From Dugong dugon (lineage: Eukaryota > Chordata > Mammalia > Sirenia > Dugongidae), in the NCBI GenBank assembly GCA_030035585.1, contig CM057482.1:42575501-42639500 (forward strand): 64,000 bases of DNA, given 5' to 3'. Each line of letters starts with the position of its first letter. Position 1 is the stretch's first letter. Shown piece by piece: positions 33,386 to 45,482 of the stretch. Below the pieces are notes generated by a model. The model was given only the letters and a program-made list of their open reading frames with translations. It did not search any database and had not been told where the DNA came from. The translations under genes were made by a program, and so were the position numbers.

Positions 33386-33990
33386 TGGAAAGGATCCTAG
33401 GAAGTCTTCAGTCAGCAAGGTTATATCAAAACCTCCCAAACAAATGGGGTGCAAAGTCCAAGGAGCCCTGGGAAACTCATCCCACCATTGTTATAGCTAA
33501 CTTATTCCATCGTCTAACAACCCCTACTGTCAGGAATTTTTTCCTTATGTCTAACTCAAAGCCTTGCAGTTGAAGCCAGTTTCTTGCTGCTTTTAGGGGA
33601 AATGGCAAACAGCTGTTCAACATCTTTGGGATAATAACTTCTTTTATTTTATATATATGACTATTAGACCGCTGATAGTTTCAACCCTCACAATAAAATA
33701 TTTTCCCCCTAATTCCAGTTTTAAAAGTCTGAATGATTGTCATTATCTTTTTAAGCTTTGCAACCCCTTACTGAGCTCTAATCTAATCTAATCTCCTAGC
33801 ATTAATCTGCCCTGACTATAATTGCAGAAACATCTCATGATTTTCATATGACCAAACAAAATTTTCCAGTTTTATTCTTGTTTTGGAAAATAAAATCCAC
33901 CTTGTTATGGACTTGAAGTTTCATGTGAACCCAGATCATTCTCTGCTTCATTTGCAAGCTGTTTGGCTCCAAAATTTGCAGGTCTGAATG
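33386..33990 (-). mobile_element. L3/CR1-clade LINE 3' region, antisense
   Basis: The plus strand reads 'gaaaggatcctaggaagtct', 'ttccatcgtctaacaacccc', 'tactgtcaggaattttttcc' and 'ttatgtctaactcaaagcct'. This is the typical antisense wording of CR1/L3 3' regions ('...taacaaccctcactgtaaaga', 'atttcttccta'). A short (tctaa)n run at 33778-33797 lies within. It is highly diverged and non-coding. Confidence 0.65.
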
Positions 33991-34309
33991 CAGAGACATG
34001 TTTCAAACCCAACTCTCTGATAGTAAAGCCCTTTCCACTTCTTATTGGTGGTTCCCAAATTTCTATATAAGAGGGATTTAGGGGCAGAATCTGGCTGGCA
34101 GGGAGCGCAAGGAGACTGTCTTAAAACTGCATTTGCTTAGTAAGCATATGGGTTTTACATACACTGAACATTTACTCAGAAGGGATTGGGAAAATAATTG
34201 AAATTACAGGGCAGAAGGTGGAGAAAGCAAAAGCCCTCCAAACTCCCTTTGGGGGCCACCACTACTATTACTCTACAAACCTAAGAATATCTGGTGTTTC
34301 TAAAACACC

Positions 34310-34480
34310 CAGAGATGATAGTGATGAGTTGGGAGATAATCATAGGTGTCTAACAGCGTTCCTGAGGCACAGAAACTTGCCCAAGTCACAAAACCAGTAA
34401 ACGGTGAAGGCAGAATTTGCATTCAGGCACTCTGGCTCACAAGTCTGTATTCTTAACCATTACACTGTGTTGCTTTTCCA
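34310..34480 (-). mobile_element. MIR SINE, antisense
   Basis: 'cctgaggcacagaaacttgc', 'ccaagtcacaaaaccagtaa', 'attcaggcactctggctcac' and 'ttcttaaccattacactgtg' follow antisense MIR through to its tRNA-like head. Confidence 0.85.
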
Positions 34481-36000
34481 TGATAGATGCATGAACAAAA
34501 GAGAAAAATTCAAGCCAGGCCAGGGCCCACTCCCGGCTAGTTCACAGGTATGGGACAGTTAAATGTCATGTCATGAGAGATGAGTTAATAGGATATAAGT
34601 CCAGAGTGCCGCATATTAGGAGAGAGAATGCTTAGTTACAGTCTGACAACAGAGCAAGAGGGAAGAGCCAAAAGATCTAGTTATGAAACACAGCAATCTG
34701 GAAGAGCAGAACAGGGACAGGACCACTCAGACATGGGATATTCATGAAAGGAGGAATATAGTTTGATAAAATATTAACTTGGACACTAGGTGAACATGGC
34801 CCCTTGGCAGAATTAACTTCTGTATGGCTCTTTGGTTTTGCTAGGGTAGAGTATGTTCTAAAAACACAAGTGCAGATTAATACACCTAGGGCCATTTGAA
34901 GAGAAGTCTTTAGTGTGTGGTCACCTGGCTCCATCCTTGACCAAAATGTCCTTTTTTTTTTTAATCACTGAGGACATCCACAAAACTTATCCAATTTAAG
35001 TATGATCTGAAGCTTGGAAAGTCAAGAAGGTCAAGACTAACCACCACAGGATGGAATGATGGGCTTAATCTTCTAAGGCCATATTCTGTAGGGAAAACAT
35101 GTGAATCTGGACTTATCCTAACAACAATAAAAAAGCCAACTAAAGTATCAAAGGAGGAGGGAGAGGTCAACAAGGAGCAGATCTATTACAAAGCATTATG
35201 GTCTTCAGTTTACTGGAGCCATTATTGAGGAGACTTGGGTGGGGCAGGGGGAGAACATTGCAGATATTAGAGAAAATAAAAATACAATTCTAAATATACA
35301 CCTGATAAAGGCACAAATTGGAAGTCATCCTGGTTCTAGAAAATACCTACCCTAAAAGACACAACTCTGGGGGTGGGACTGGACAGCCATCTTCAGATAT
35401 TAAAAAGGTAAGTCTAGGAATGCTGTTCAGTATTTGACTTTACTTGTGTGATATCACACTAGAGGTTCTCAACCACGTTGTTGGGGATGTGTGGCCAGTA
35501 AATGATTAGTAATATATTGGCCATTCTATAATAATGCCACTCTACTTCTTTAGTTTCTTGAAATTGATTTTCTGGAGTGGGAGAGAAATGGGGTGCAGTC
35601 ATAGCAAGTTCAGTGGAACTACTCCAAACCAGCAAATTTTCTTTTTTGTGGTAACTGGTCATCATGAGTGTCCTATTAATGTCATGATTACTAGGATGCT
35701 TGGGTGGCTGACCAGTTGAGGGGTAAGAGGATGCCAGTGATGTGTATTGCTGGGTCGGAAATGCAGACTCCTTCCCCTGGTGAGGAGTGTTGAGGGCTAT
35801 GATGTATGTAGTGAAGTGTGACTGGGTTGCAGGTTATTTGCTGTGGAAGTTCTGTGTTGCTGCTGGAGAGGTAAGCCAAGGTAAGCCCTGGATCACCTGG
35901 GAGGACAAATGAAGGCTATGCTATGGCAGAAATATCACTTGCCATGAACAGAGGAGGTCTTTGCCACATTCAGTTAAACATATTTTAAGTTTTCCCCAAC
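34481..36000. other. Unassigned intergenic sequence
   Basis: Unique-looking. 35462-35480 ('gaggttctcaaccacgttgt') resembles a hAT terminal repeat, but the rest of such an element is not visible. No convincing open frame. Confidence 0.38.
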
Positions 36001-36131
36001 CAAAAAGCCAAACCCATTGCCATCGAGTCGATTCTGACTCATAGTGACCCTCTAGGACAGAGTATATCTGCCACATAGGATTTCCAAGGAGCGACTGGTG
36101 GATTTGAACTGCTGATCTTTTGGTTAACAGC
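36001..36131 (-). mobile_element. AfroSINE, antisense (part 1, interrupted by LTR)
   Basis: 'gccaaacccattgccatcga', 'gtcgattctgactcatagtg' and 'tggatttgaactgctgatct' run up to 'ttttggttaacagc', where an LTR enters. The tRNA-like head continues at 36616. Confidence 0.93.
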
Positions 36132-36615
36132 TGTCATGGATTGAATTGTGTCCCCCAGAAGTATCTGTCAACTTGGCTAGGTCATGATTCCCAATACTGT
36201 ATGATTGTGTACATATTGTAATCTGATATGATTTCCCTATGTGTTGTAAATCTTATCACTATGATGTAATAAGATGGATTAGTGGCAGTTATGTTGATGA
36301 TATCTACAAGATTAGATACTGTCTTAAGCCAATCTCTTTTGAGAGATAAAAGAGAGAAGTGAGTAGAGAGAAAGCACCGGAAGCAGAGTGTGTCCTTCGG
36401 ACCTGAAGTTCCTGCGCTGGGATGCTCCCGGACCAAGGGAAGACTGATGATAAGGACCTTCCTCCAGAGACGACAGAGAGAGAAAGCCTTCCCCTGGACG
36501 GGATGCCCTGAATTTAGACTTGTAGCCTACTAGACTGTGAGAGAATAAATTTCTCTTTGTTAAAAGATACCCACTTGTGGCGTTTCTGTTACAGCAGCGC
36601 TAGATGAGTAAGACA
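36132..36615 (+). mobile_element. MaLR/ERVL-like solo LTR inserted in AfroSINE
   Basis: It begins with 'tgtcatggattgaattgtgt' and 'cccccagaag', and ends with 'cagcgctagatgagtaagac' plus a. It has TG/CA ends, and 'gtgagagaataaatttctct' supplies a polyadenylation signal. Length is 484 bp. The 5-bp duplication is acagc (36127-36131) and gcagc (36616-36620). The middle ('ggtcatgattcccaatactg', 'tgatgtaataagatggatta') differs from the LTRs at 5136 and 39195, so it is a separate and younger subfamily. It postdates an afrotherian SINE, so it belongs to a lineage active in this clade. Confidence 0.85.
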
Positions 36616-36652
36616 GCAGCCAAGTCCTTAATCACTGCACCACAAGGGCTCC
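36616..36652 (-). mobile_element. AfroSINE, antisense (part 2)
   Basis: 'gcagccaagtccttaatcac' and 'tgcaccacaagggctcc' complete the tRNA-like head of the copy at 36001. Confidence 0.9.
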
Positions 36653-37139
36653 AACAGGGAAAAAAGTTACTTTGGGAACACTGTTTTCTTTAATGTCCCC
36701 TGAGCTTTCCTAAGATTCAGGGATATGTTTTAGTTGGGAAGCCTGCCAGTAGGTTAAGCACTATATGTAGGAATAGATTAAGAGTCAGTAAATAGCCTCC
36801 TTTAAGCATACGAAAAGCATCAGGATGACTTGGATGGAGATCCCAGCCATTGGAGATGAGTAATTTTTCTTCCTCTTTCCTGAAAGTTCTCCACTCCTTT
36901 TGCATTGCAATGTATCACCTGGTGGGCAGGAAGGCCTTCCATAGGTCTAACTTCAGTTTCTTCTGAGGTCATTTAAGTTAGTTTTTGGCTGCTCCCCTTC
37001 TGCTCTTGCTGCTTGCCTTGCCAATACAGAGGGTTTTTGTTTTTGTTTAACAGTTGCTGATGTTTTGTTAGTGGCGCATGTGTAGCAGTTTATTTAGAAG
37101 TGGTAATAGCACCGATTCTTTAAAAAAACAAAGTTATAT

Positions 37140-37345
37140 TAAAACCAAAAACCCATTACTGTCAAGTCCGACTCATGGCAACCCCATGTGTTACAGAGCA
37201 GAAATGCTCCATAGGGTTTTCTTGGCTGTAATTTTTATGAAAGCAGATCATCAGGCTTTTCTTCTGTGGTGCTGATGGCTGGGTTTGAACCACCAACTTT
37301 TAGGTTAGCAGTCTTTCACAAACCATTTGTGCCACCCAGGGACCC
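37140..37345 (-). mobile_element. AfroSINE, antisense, variant subfamily
   Basis: 'ccattactgtcaagtccgac', 'tcatggcaaccccatgtgtt', 'aatttttatgaaagcagatc' and 'ccatttgtgccacccaggga' match the variant at 4194 and 56418. The target duplication is aaagttatat (37130-37139) and aaagtaatat (37346-37355). Confidence 0.9.
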
Positions 37346-37399
37346 AAAGTAATATAGCTACACAGGCTAAAAGAGTAAAAATTCTTCTATAAAGCCTGT

Positions 37400-38795
37400 T
37401 ATGAAAATCAACAGACCTTGCCCCTTCCGTCCTCATTTTTCCTCCTTGAGAGTGGTTACTTTCTCAGCTTTTCTCTGATTATTTTGATAATCTTTCCATA
37501 TCTCTAACTAGCATACTTGTCTATCTACTTCTTGATTTTTCAGTTTTATGATAACCGATTCCTTTCCTATATCTACGTTTACTCAATATAGTTATTTTGA
37601 AATTTTGATTAGACCAATATTCAGCATTTACATAATTAAGACTATGCAAACATTCTTTTTAGGATGTTCTGATATACTATATATTCTATCAATTTTTTTC
37701 TTTTCTCCTGGAACTGCCTTCTTCTGGTATGTGTACCATCTCCAACTAATGCTCAGCCATAATCCTGGGATCTACTTTCATTCTGCCCCTGGGGATCTCT
37801 CTGCTTTTCTCCTGTGCTGGGTCCTGTTTTATCTTTTCTACATCTTCCTTTTTTTTTTTAGTTTACTCCCTTTTTACGGTGGTGCACATCCTCTAGTAGC
37901 TTCCTGAGAAAAGCTATGGGAGGGAAAATGTTTTTGAGACCTAATACGTCTAAGAATGTTTATATTCATTCTTATATTTGTTAAGTTGGACTAGAAATAG
38001 AATTCTAAGGTGAAATATTTTTTCTGTCTCAGTGATTGACGGCATTATTCTAATGACATCTATCTTCTAGTGTTAAGAAGTCTGAAGTCATTCTGATTGC
38101 TCATTCTTTGTATGTGACCAATTATTCCCACTCCTGGCTGATAGGAACTTTGTCAGCAGCGTTCTGAAATTTCATGATGATGTGCCTGAGTGTGGGTCTG
38201 TTTCTATCCATTATGCTCAGTGTTCCGTGGGTCTTTTCTATCTGGAAGGTCACATTCTTTACTTCTAGAAAAATTTCTTGAATTATTTTATTCATAGTTT
38301 TCTTCTCCCCCAATTTCTTTATTTGCTCGTTCCGGAACTCCTGCTATACAGATATTAAAACTCCTAGTTTCGCCTTCTACACTCACATATTTTCTCTGCT
38401 TTGTCTCTCTATTTTTTTGGAGATTTTCTCAACTTTAATGCCTAAGTCTTCTACTGATTTTTCTTTTTGCTATTATGCTTTTTAATTTCTAATAGTTTTT
38501 TGTTACTTTTCTAAATGTTCCTTAAAAAATAACAGTATCCTTTTTGGCTGACAGTTGCATTGCTTTCTCTTATTTCTGTGGGAATATTAGTGAGAGTTTA
38601 CTTGAAGTTTTCAGTCCCTCCAAGTTGCTTTCTCTGTTTGTGTGTGCTCTTCTCAGTCTTTCATGTTAGCGACTCTTGTATCCTATGGGAAGATACCCTT
38701 TAATCTCTTGCCTGGAGGTTAAGCTGCCAGAGTCTGAAGAGGATATCTTGATCTTAGACCAAATGTTTACTGGATGGGAGCGAGGAGGGAAAGTG
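37400..38795. mobile_element. Probable ancient LINE-related repeat, family uncertain
   Basis: From 38140 on, wording such as 'tctatctggaaggtcacatt', 'aatttcttgaattattttat', 'ggaactcctgctatacagat' and 'ttctaaatgttccttaaaaa' matches a T-rich mammalian repeat that I recognise but cannot name reliably (an antisense old LINE internal region is my best guess). A 63-codon minus-strand frame (38122-38313) lies in it. Confidence 0.4.
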
Positions 38796-38799
38796 CTAG

Positions 38800-38915
38800 T
38801 TTAAAAACATTCATTCAAAGTTTATTGAACGTCAGGCTGCTTTAGGTTCCAGGAATGCCACAGCTAACAAAACAGCAACAACACTTGCCCTCCTAGAGCC
38901 TATATCCAAAGGTTC
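38800..38915. mobile_element. L2-like LINE fragment
   Basis: 'attcattcaaagtttattga', 'caggaatgccacagctaaca' and 'cttgccctcctagagcctat' correspond to the L2 segment also present at 3225 and 11260. Confidence 0.65.
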
Positions 38916-39194
38916 TGTAGTCTGGAGACTCCCATGAAAATTTGTTCTTCATGCTTCTTGAAAAACCTTATGGCAACAGCACCCATTAAGCCTCATTCCT
39001 GGCCTTCAGATGCAGTCTGATCTCCCTTGTGCCAGGCCACAAAGAACCCTGAGTGCAGCTGGAGGTAGTAGCTCCTGTCACAAGTGTTCCCTCACTTAAA
39101 CTTCCTGCTCACCCATTGGAAGCCATCTTGTTTTCCTGGTGCTCCAACTTCCTTTTCCAATCTCTGGCTTTCAGCTTCAGTGCATAATTTTCCT

Positions 39195-39625
39195 AGAGGT
39201 GCCATACACAAAATATAACAAACTGAGTGGCTTATAAGAAGAGAAATTTATTGTCTCACAGTATTGTAGGCTATTAATCAGAATTCAAGATGTCAGCACA
39301 GCCATGCTCTCTCTGAAGGTTCTAGAGAAGATTCGTTCTTGTCTCTCTCAGCTTCAGGTAGCCCCAGGTGTTCCTTGGCTTGCAGTTGCAACCTACCTTT
39401 AGCTTCACATGGCCATCTTCCCTCTGCCTCTCTCTGTCTCTTGTCCTGTTTTGTAAAGACATCACTCAGATTGGAGTTTGACCCACCCTACTGTGGTATA
39501 ACCTCAAGTTAACAGGTAACATTTTAAAAGACCTTATTTCCAAACAAGGTCATGTTCACAAGTACCAGGGGCTAGGACTTCAACATATCTTCTTTCAGGA
39601 CACAATTCAATCCATAACCATCAGC
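39195..39625 (-). mobile_element. MaLR (MST/MLT1-like) LTR, antisense
   Basis: On the minus strand it starts with 'tggttatggattgaattgtg' and has 'gaagtcctagcccctggtac', 'gaccttgtttggaaataagg' and 'gagacaataaatttctcttc'. It ends near 'ttataagccactcagtttgt'. This is the same LTR architecture as 5136-5525. No internal sequence adjoins it. Confidence 0.82.
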
Positions 39626-39639
39626 TTTTAACATGTTTG

Positions 39640-40855
39640 TTTTGGCCCTCTACTTAGAATCCCTTCTTTAACTTACTACTCTGATTGCAGTCCACATCTA
39701 CACAGCCTTATCTATTCACACTTCCTCAGTTCAAGGATATCCTGTCTGTGGATAAGATAGTCTTCCACCAGAAAGCCAGTCCCCTTTACCAGTGGCCTTA
39801 ACCTGGGGAAGAGAAGTGGATACAAACCGCCTACTGCCAAGTATGGAAGAGAAGCATCCTATCTAAACAACTCTCAAGGGTAATGCCCCTTATCACCTTC
39901 CTCATCAGGGGAGCCTTGTAGGCAACTTGTTGACTTGCCCTATACTTTGTAAGATCATTGTCATAAAGCCAACCCTTAAGCAAAGAAGCATACACCATTC
40001 TAAGGAAGAAATGGTGCACATATTTGGACTCGCAACTTGAGAAGGAGATAACACCAATTCCATATGTCTCTTGCAAAGCCACAGGAAACTCATGTTGCTC
40101 ACATCAGGACTCTGAATATTACATGATTTGCTACTCAGTGGGAGGACATTTAAAATTCCTGGAGGAAAGCACTAGGCATCAATAATTTTAAGTGTGTGCT
40201 ACATGGTGGAATGGAGAGCAGAAAACTGTTTTACTCAGGACTTTTGTTCCACGTGATGTGTTCTCTGTGGCTGATAACTGCTATCCTGTATTTCCCATAG
40301 TTCTGTACAACAAGAGACCCGGGTGATGGGAAGGGAGCAGGAAACCAGAGTACTACGTATACACAATGTCAGACGCTCTTTGCTCTTGGATATCTTGTTT
40401 CCATGACTGAATAGCACACATGATGCCACAATCAGTGTTTATCCATTTTGCTAAGCAGTAATCTACATATGACTTTCATGTTTGGGTTTCTTCTTATATT
40501 GAAGGACAGTTGTGTCTGTGCCTACCTCCTCTGTCTCTAGTAAGATATTACAAAGGTATGTTCTCCATTGTCTGGGTCACTAGGGAAGACCTAGTGTTGC
40601 ACATTTAATTGTTGAAGATCTTTAACCATAGTATCTAATGGGAAAAGGAGCAGAAACTGGGAAATAAATGATTCTTGACACTGCCTTTGTCTTTGCCCAT
40701 TCAGATCTCATCCAGTGCCATGCACAGCTAGATACTCTAGTTTATTTCTGTCATCTCACCAGCCTACATGTTCTCTGAGGGTTAGAATTACATGTTCGTT
40801 CTCATAGCTCTTGAAAGTATCTGGCCATGAGTGGACTAAATAAACAGATTATTAG
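39640..40855. other. Unassigned intergenic sequence
   Basis: Nothing recognised. Minus-strand frames at 39831-40102 and 40235-40429 have no domain and are regarded as chance. Confidence 0.4.
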
Positions 40856-40859
40856 AAAT

Positions 40860-41010
40860 TATCATAATGGCAACAATAATTATGGAAAGAGCACCAAGCT
40901 AGGATCCCAGCCATGTGCATTCTGGCCTTACCTTTGCCAGTCATGAGCTGGTAATTTGGGCAAGTCACTACCACTCAGGCCATAGTTTCCTCTTCTTTAA
41001 AATGAAAGAA
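40860..41010 (+). mobile_element. MIR SINE, sense
   Basis: 'attctggccttacctttgcc', 'agtcatgagctggtaatttg', 'ggcaagtcactaccactcag' and 'ttcctcttctttaaaatgaa' follow sense MIR. Confidence 0.78.
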
Positions 41011-44000
41011 GTCATCCTTATGGTGTGTTCAGCTTTAATATTTAGCAGGTTAGGGGACCACAAGACTAGGCTCCTCAAAGTCCTGCTGTCCAGGCTCTCG
41101 CAGTTCTTGGTCTATAAAACCAGGGAAAGAAGCAAACAGTATTGCTGATTTAAATTCACACAGTAGGTCCAAGGGGCAGACTTGGAGCAGACATGGGGTC
41201 ACACTTTTGTTTTACAAAGTCAGTTGTTAAAGGTAATGATGGTAGTTAGCTCCCAGCCACAGGACCACCTTCCCCACTAGTTCCCAGCACAAGGCTATAG
41301 GGCTTGGGTGTGTGTGTCTAACTTCCCTTCCAGTTGGACTGGCTTGTCTCCTGGGTATGACTGAGGATTGTTTTCAAAGTGAATTGGAAAATTACCTTCT
41401 CATTCCTCTCTTCCAGTAACAGAATCAGAATTTCTCTAATGTGGTCTTCATTTCTAAACTTTTTTTTTATAGTAGTCTTCAATTTTTAAAAGACCTCATT
41501 ACTTCAACAGACTCTAGGCTCAATGTATGCAATATACTCTTCTATTATTTTATAAATATGGGCTTTTATTAAAAACATTTGAAAAAAGTCAAATCCTATG
41601 GCATTTCTTTAGAGGTGTCACTTCCTTTCTCTTATTTAAAATAAGAAGGAACTATAGCATTAGAAGGAAGAGATTTGATGTAGCCGAACCTCCTCTGTCA
41701 AAACATATTATTGGGAGGCTGTGGAGTCAATGCTGTTTGAATCCTCTTCAAGGGATCTAATAAACTGCATGGATGTAAAGAGACACTGCACATCTGAGTC
41801 TAGAAGGAGAGAAAGAGTTAAGTGACCATCACCAATTACAGCCTCAGAGGGGGTGATTAAGATCGAAATTGCAGGGAGGTTTTTAATTTAGGTGTGTGGA
41901 GAAGCCACCCCCAGTTGAGCCAAGCTCATCAGATCATTCACATGGCTCAATCCCTTCACCCCGCACCGCGGCTCAGAGCAATTGTTTCGGAAAGGGCACC
42001 AAATGGATTTTGTGGCACAATACCCTTTGCCTGTACATCTACCAGAGCCCCTTTAACACTTTATTAGAGAGAGCCACAGGGAGTGAATCAAGTTAAGCAC
42101 ACCAAGAAACAAAACAAGGAAGAGTTTTAAGTATGACTTTAATGTAGCTGTGGACAGGGTTAAGACTCAGGCGCTGGTTGGTCCGTAAATATGGACTTTC
42201 TAACAGAATCATCTACCATGCCTTTACATGTATTTTATCTGAAACTCATTCACCCTACACCAATGTCTTCCTAATGTTGCATATAAACCTACCTGGTGAT
42301 GGTATTATACTGATAACATGTGCGGTTGATATGAGGAGCTACTTTGAAGATGTGTGCGAGTAAGTGGTGTTATTAGGGGAGAAGGACCCTCTAGAAATAT
42401 TGCTAATAACTCCTTCCATCTCTGCACTACTTACTATGGGCCTGCATTGTTCTGGTGTGTGATTGCGTTGTCTATAATGCTGAACATACCTGAGATGTGG
42501 GTTCTATTATCCTGCAATTTAATGATACTACACGTAAAAGAAAACAATGCAAGACCATATTTGTCTATAAATATTCTCACAAATGTTATGCGCTCATCCT
42601 GAGGTGTACTTATTGAGAGTGCTATACATCCATTATTTATATATATATAGGGTCAATATAATTGAACTTCATATTAGCATAAACCCAGTATAAATATTTA
42701 TAAATTGATGTTTAATTAAGATGTTATTTGAAGCAGGTTTCTATTGGCAATATGTAGCCAGTGACATTGTAAAGTTTCAAAACTATATTCAAAACGAGTG
42801 TTTGTAAAGTTAACAAGCCTATTTTTCATTTGGGGGGGGGGGGAAGATGCTAAGGTTGCAATCAGGACCCTGTGCACCATTTCTTGCAGTTTTCCTGCTA
42901 ATATATTCTTCAGTATGAATGTGGGCCCATAGTTAACTGTTCAAGGCCTCTTAATTAAATTAGGAATAATGAAATATTTTCAGGATTCCCATTAAGAACA
43001 TTTACTGATGAATACAGTTTATTCTTTTTAGACTAGAGCCCGACTTAATTCAGCATTCTGATTACATTGCGCTATCATAGTAGGGTGGCCTCATCAAAAT
43101 AATGATAATCCTCAACTCAGTACTTTGAAAACAGCCAACTTTTCTCTTTGTTTAATAAGCTACAAATCACTAAACTAAATTGATCAGAAAGTCCTCAGTT
43201 CAACTAATGATGTGTTTTCAACTTAAATTTCACTTTGTAAATCTATCCATTCATTATGCCCTCAAAAGAAAGGCTCAGGACAATGAGGTCATTTAACTTT
43301 AGCTCAACAAAATGTCTGAAAAGATTTGTTATTTCATCCAAGCTTACTTACTTTTGTTGACATGTAAAATATTTTCACACTTTAAAAGCTAAAGATTTTA
43401 ACTGTTTCTATTATATATATATATGTATGTATATATATATATACATATATACAAACATATACAAATATGTGTATATATGATCACTGAGTGTTTTTAAGCA
43501 ACAGTTTTAAAAAATAACTATATCATAGTACAAGGAGCTTTTATTCTTTATTATCTCGAAAGTTTCCTCTAGATTTGATTGCCTTTTGTATTTCTGGAAA
43601 AGATTTTCCATTCTAGAATTTTCTCATTTCTTACTATGCAATCTGTTCTTGCCCAAGTAACTCAGAGCCGTTTATAATACAAATTTTCTTCTGTGAGAAA
43701 AAGATAAAGTTTAAAAAATTGTTATTTTTTTTTGAAACTGTATTCAACTGGAATCTGAGCAAATAAATGAGGCAGTAATTTATGGTTCAAATTTATTATA
43801 TTACCTTTTGGCAAGTCAAAAAAGGCTCACATATCCTAATTCCTGTCTCTGATAATGCCTGTTAAAATGTACGATTTAGCCTAAGGGTTATTTAATGATT
43901 TCAATTTGTAGCATGATATATGCACTCACAGGAAAAGATATGACAATAAAACCAACATCAATTGCAGTAAAAAAAAAAAAAAAAAAATTATAATTTTGAC

Positions 44001-44255
44001 ACTCCCTTCTTTCAGGTACCAGAAACAAAATACTGGCCAATATTTTCACCTATAGCAGGTGCAAGTTGCAGGTTGTAAATATTTCAAAAGTTAATAAATA
44101 GCAATGCAGGACAGACCACCAAAATAAGGAAATGTGGTTTCAAATTTTATTATAGTAGATTCTTATTTAAATGTTGAGTTAATTTTTTTTAAAGACTGAG
44201 CTTTTCAGAAAAGGACACTATCATTTGCATCCAAGTAATTAAAAAATAACAACAC
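41011..44255. other. AT-rich intergenic sequence, repeat-poor
   Basis: No transposon that I can name. A G-run at 42833-42843, a TA-rich repeat (listed) and an A-run (43971-43987) are present. Open frames (for example 41527-41760, 42178-42363) are short, with AT-driven composition and no domains. Confidence 0.4.
43411..43478. repeat. (TA)n-rich / ATGTAT low-complexity repeat
   Basis: 'tatatatatatatgtatgta' and 'tatatatatatacatatata' are near-mirror images that together make an imperfect palindrome. 'acaaacatatacaaatatgt' follows. It could form a cruciform. Confidence 0.85.
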
Positions 44256-44270
44256 TAAAATATATCGGTA

Positions 44271-44486
44271 AACAAAACCTAACCAAACCCATTGCGGTTG
44301 AGTCAGTTTCAACTCATAGTGACCCTATAGGAGGGAGTAGAACTGCCACATAGGGTTTCCAAGGCTGTGAATCTTTATGGAAGCGGACTGCCACTTCTTT
44401 CTCCCACGGAGTGGCTGGTGGGTTCCAACCACCGACCTTTCAGTTAGCAGTCGACCAGGTTTAACCACTGCGCCACCAGGGCTCCT
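44271..44486 (-). mobile_element. AfroSINE, antisense, full length with 15-bp target duplication
   Basis: The complete copy runs from 'aacaaaacctaaccaaaccc' to 'ccactgcgccaccagggctc' plus c. All core blocks are present ('gaagcggactgccacttctt', 'ggctggtgggttccaaccac'). The target duplication is taaaatatatcggta (44256-44270) and taaaatatatcagta (44487-44501), one mismatch. It is one of the best-kept copies in the window and the last full SINE before the repeat-poor block. Confidence 0.96.
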
Positions 44487-45435
44487 TAAAATATATCAGT
44501 AGTATTCTTTAAATTACATTATACTATCTAGGCCTTAAGTCTTTTTGCGTATGCAACAATTAATCTCAATTTGTGTTTAAAACATGGCATAAGAACATAC
44601 TTTTCATAATTTCATACGAAGAAGCTTTAAGAAAAAATGGCAATGGTAGTTGTTTGTTTCTCAATTTAAAATTGAAATGAAAATCATAACATTTCAATAA
44701 AAACATAATCTTTATTTTAATAATTTAGATTTTTAGAAGAAAAATAAATTCTTTAATGTTTTTGTCCTGTATCATTGCCACTTGTCAAGTATTTTTTTTT
44801 TATTAAATACAACACTAAATTAAATATCATACTAATTGTATTTTAAAGAAATACCTTTTCTTTAAGTTGTATATTTAAGTGAAATAGGATTCAGAATGTT
44901 GTGCTTAACATTTTTGTAAATATAAGTTCTGGTGAATCATTTAAACAATTTTACCGAAATTAATGAAATCAAAGCAGTTGATGAGATCTTTAAGATCTAT
45001 TTTAATAGTATTAAAATAAATTATGATAACTAGATGTTAAAAGCCTTGCTTATTTATTTTAGTATAGATGAACTTTATTTTCAACTGCGAGTATTTTGAT
45101 ACTTATAGAAGATGAATCTTAGACACATCTGATTACGTTTGTGTTTGATTGTGGTTTATAATACAATAAAAATAAAACTAATCTGATGTAGATTTCAAAA
45201 TGTTCACATGGACTATAAAAATCAGAGATATTTTGGAATGGTAATATACTAGAATGTTTTTCTCATCGTTATAATTTAAAAAAATCTACTTTTTAATGAA
45301 AATTCCACATAAGAAAATTCAACAATATACAGTCCAAAGACAGTAAGAATGGGGAATTAGCTTGTAATAGTTTAGAAATGCTTTTGCTTAAATATATTTT
45401 CATATGTTATTATAGTAATTTTAAAAGGAACTATA

Positions 45436-45482
45436 TAAGGTCACTATGAGTCAGACTCAACTCGACAGCAATGGATTTAGTT
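45436..45482 (+). mobile_element. AfroSINE-like 3' tail fragment
   Basis: 'ataaggtcactatgagtcag' and 'actcaactcgacagcaatgg' match the sense 3' end of AfroSINE ('gggtcactatgagtcggaat', 'cgactcgacggcaatggg'). The rest of the element is missing. Confidence 0.75.
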
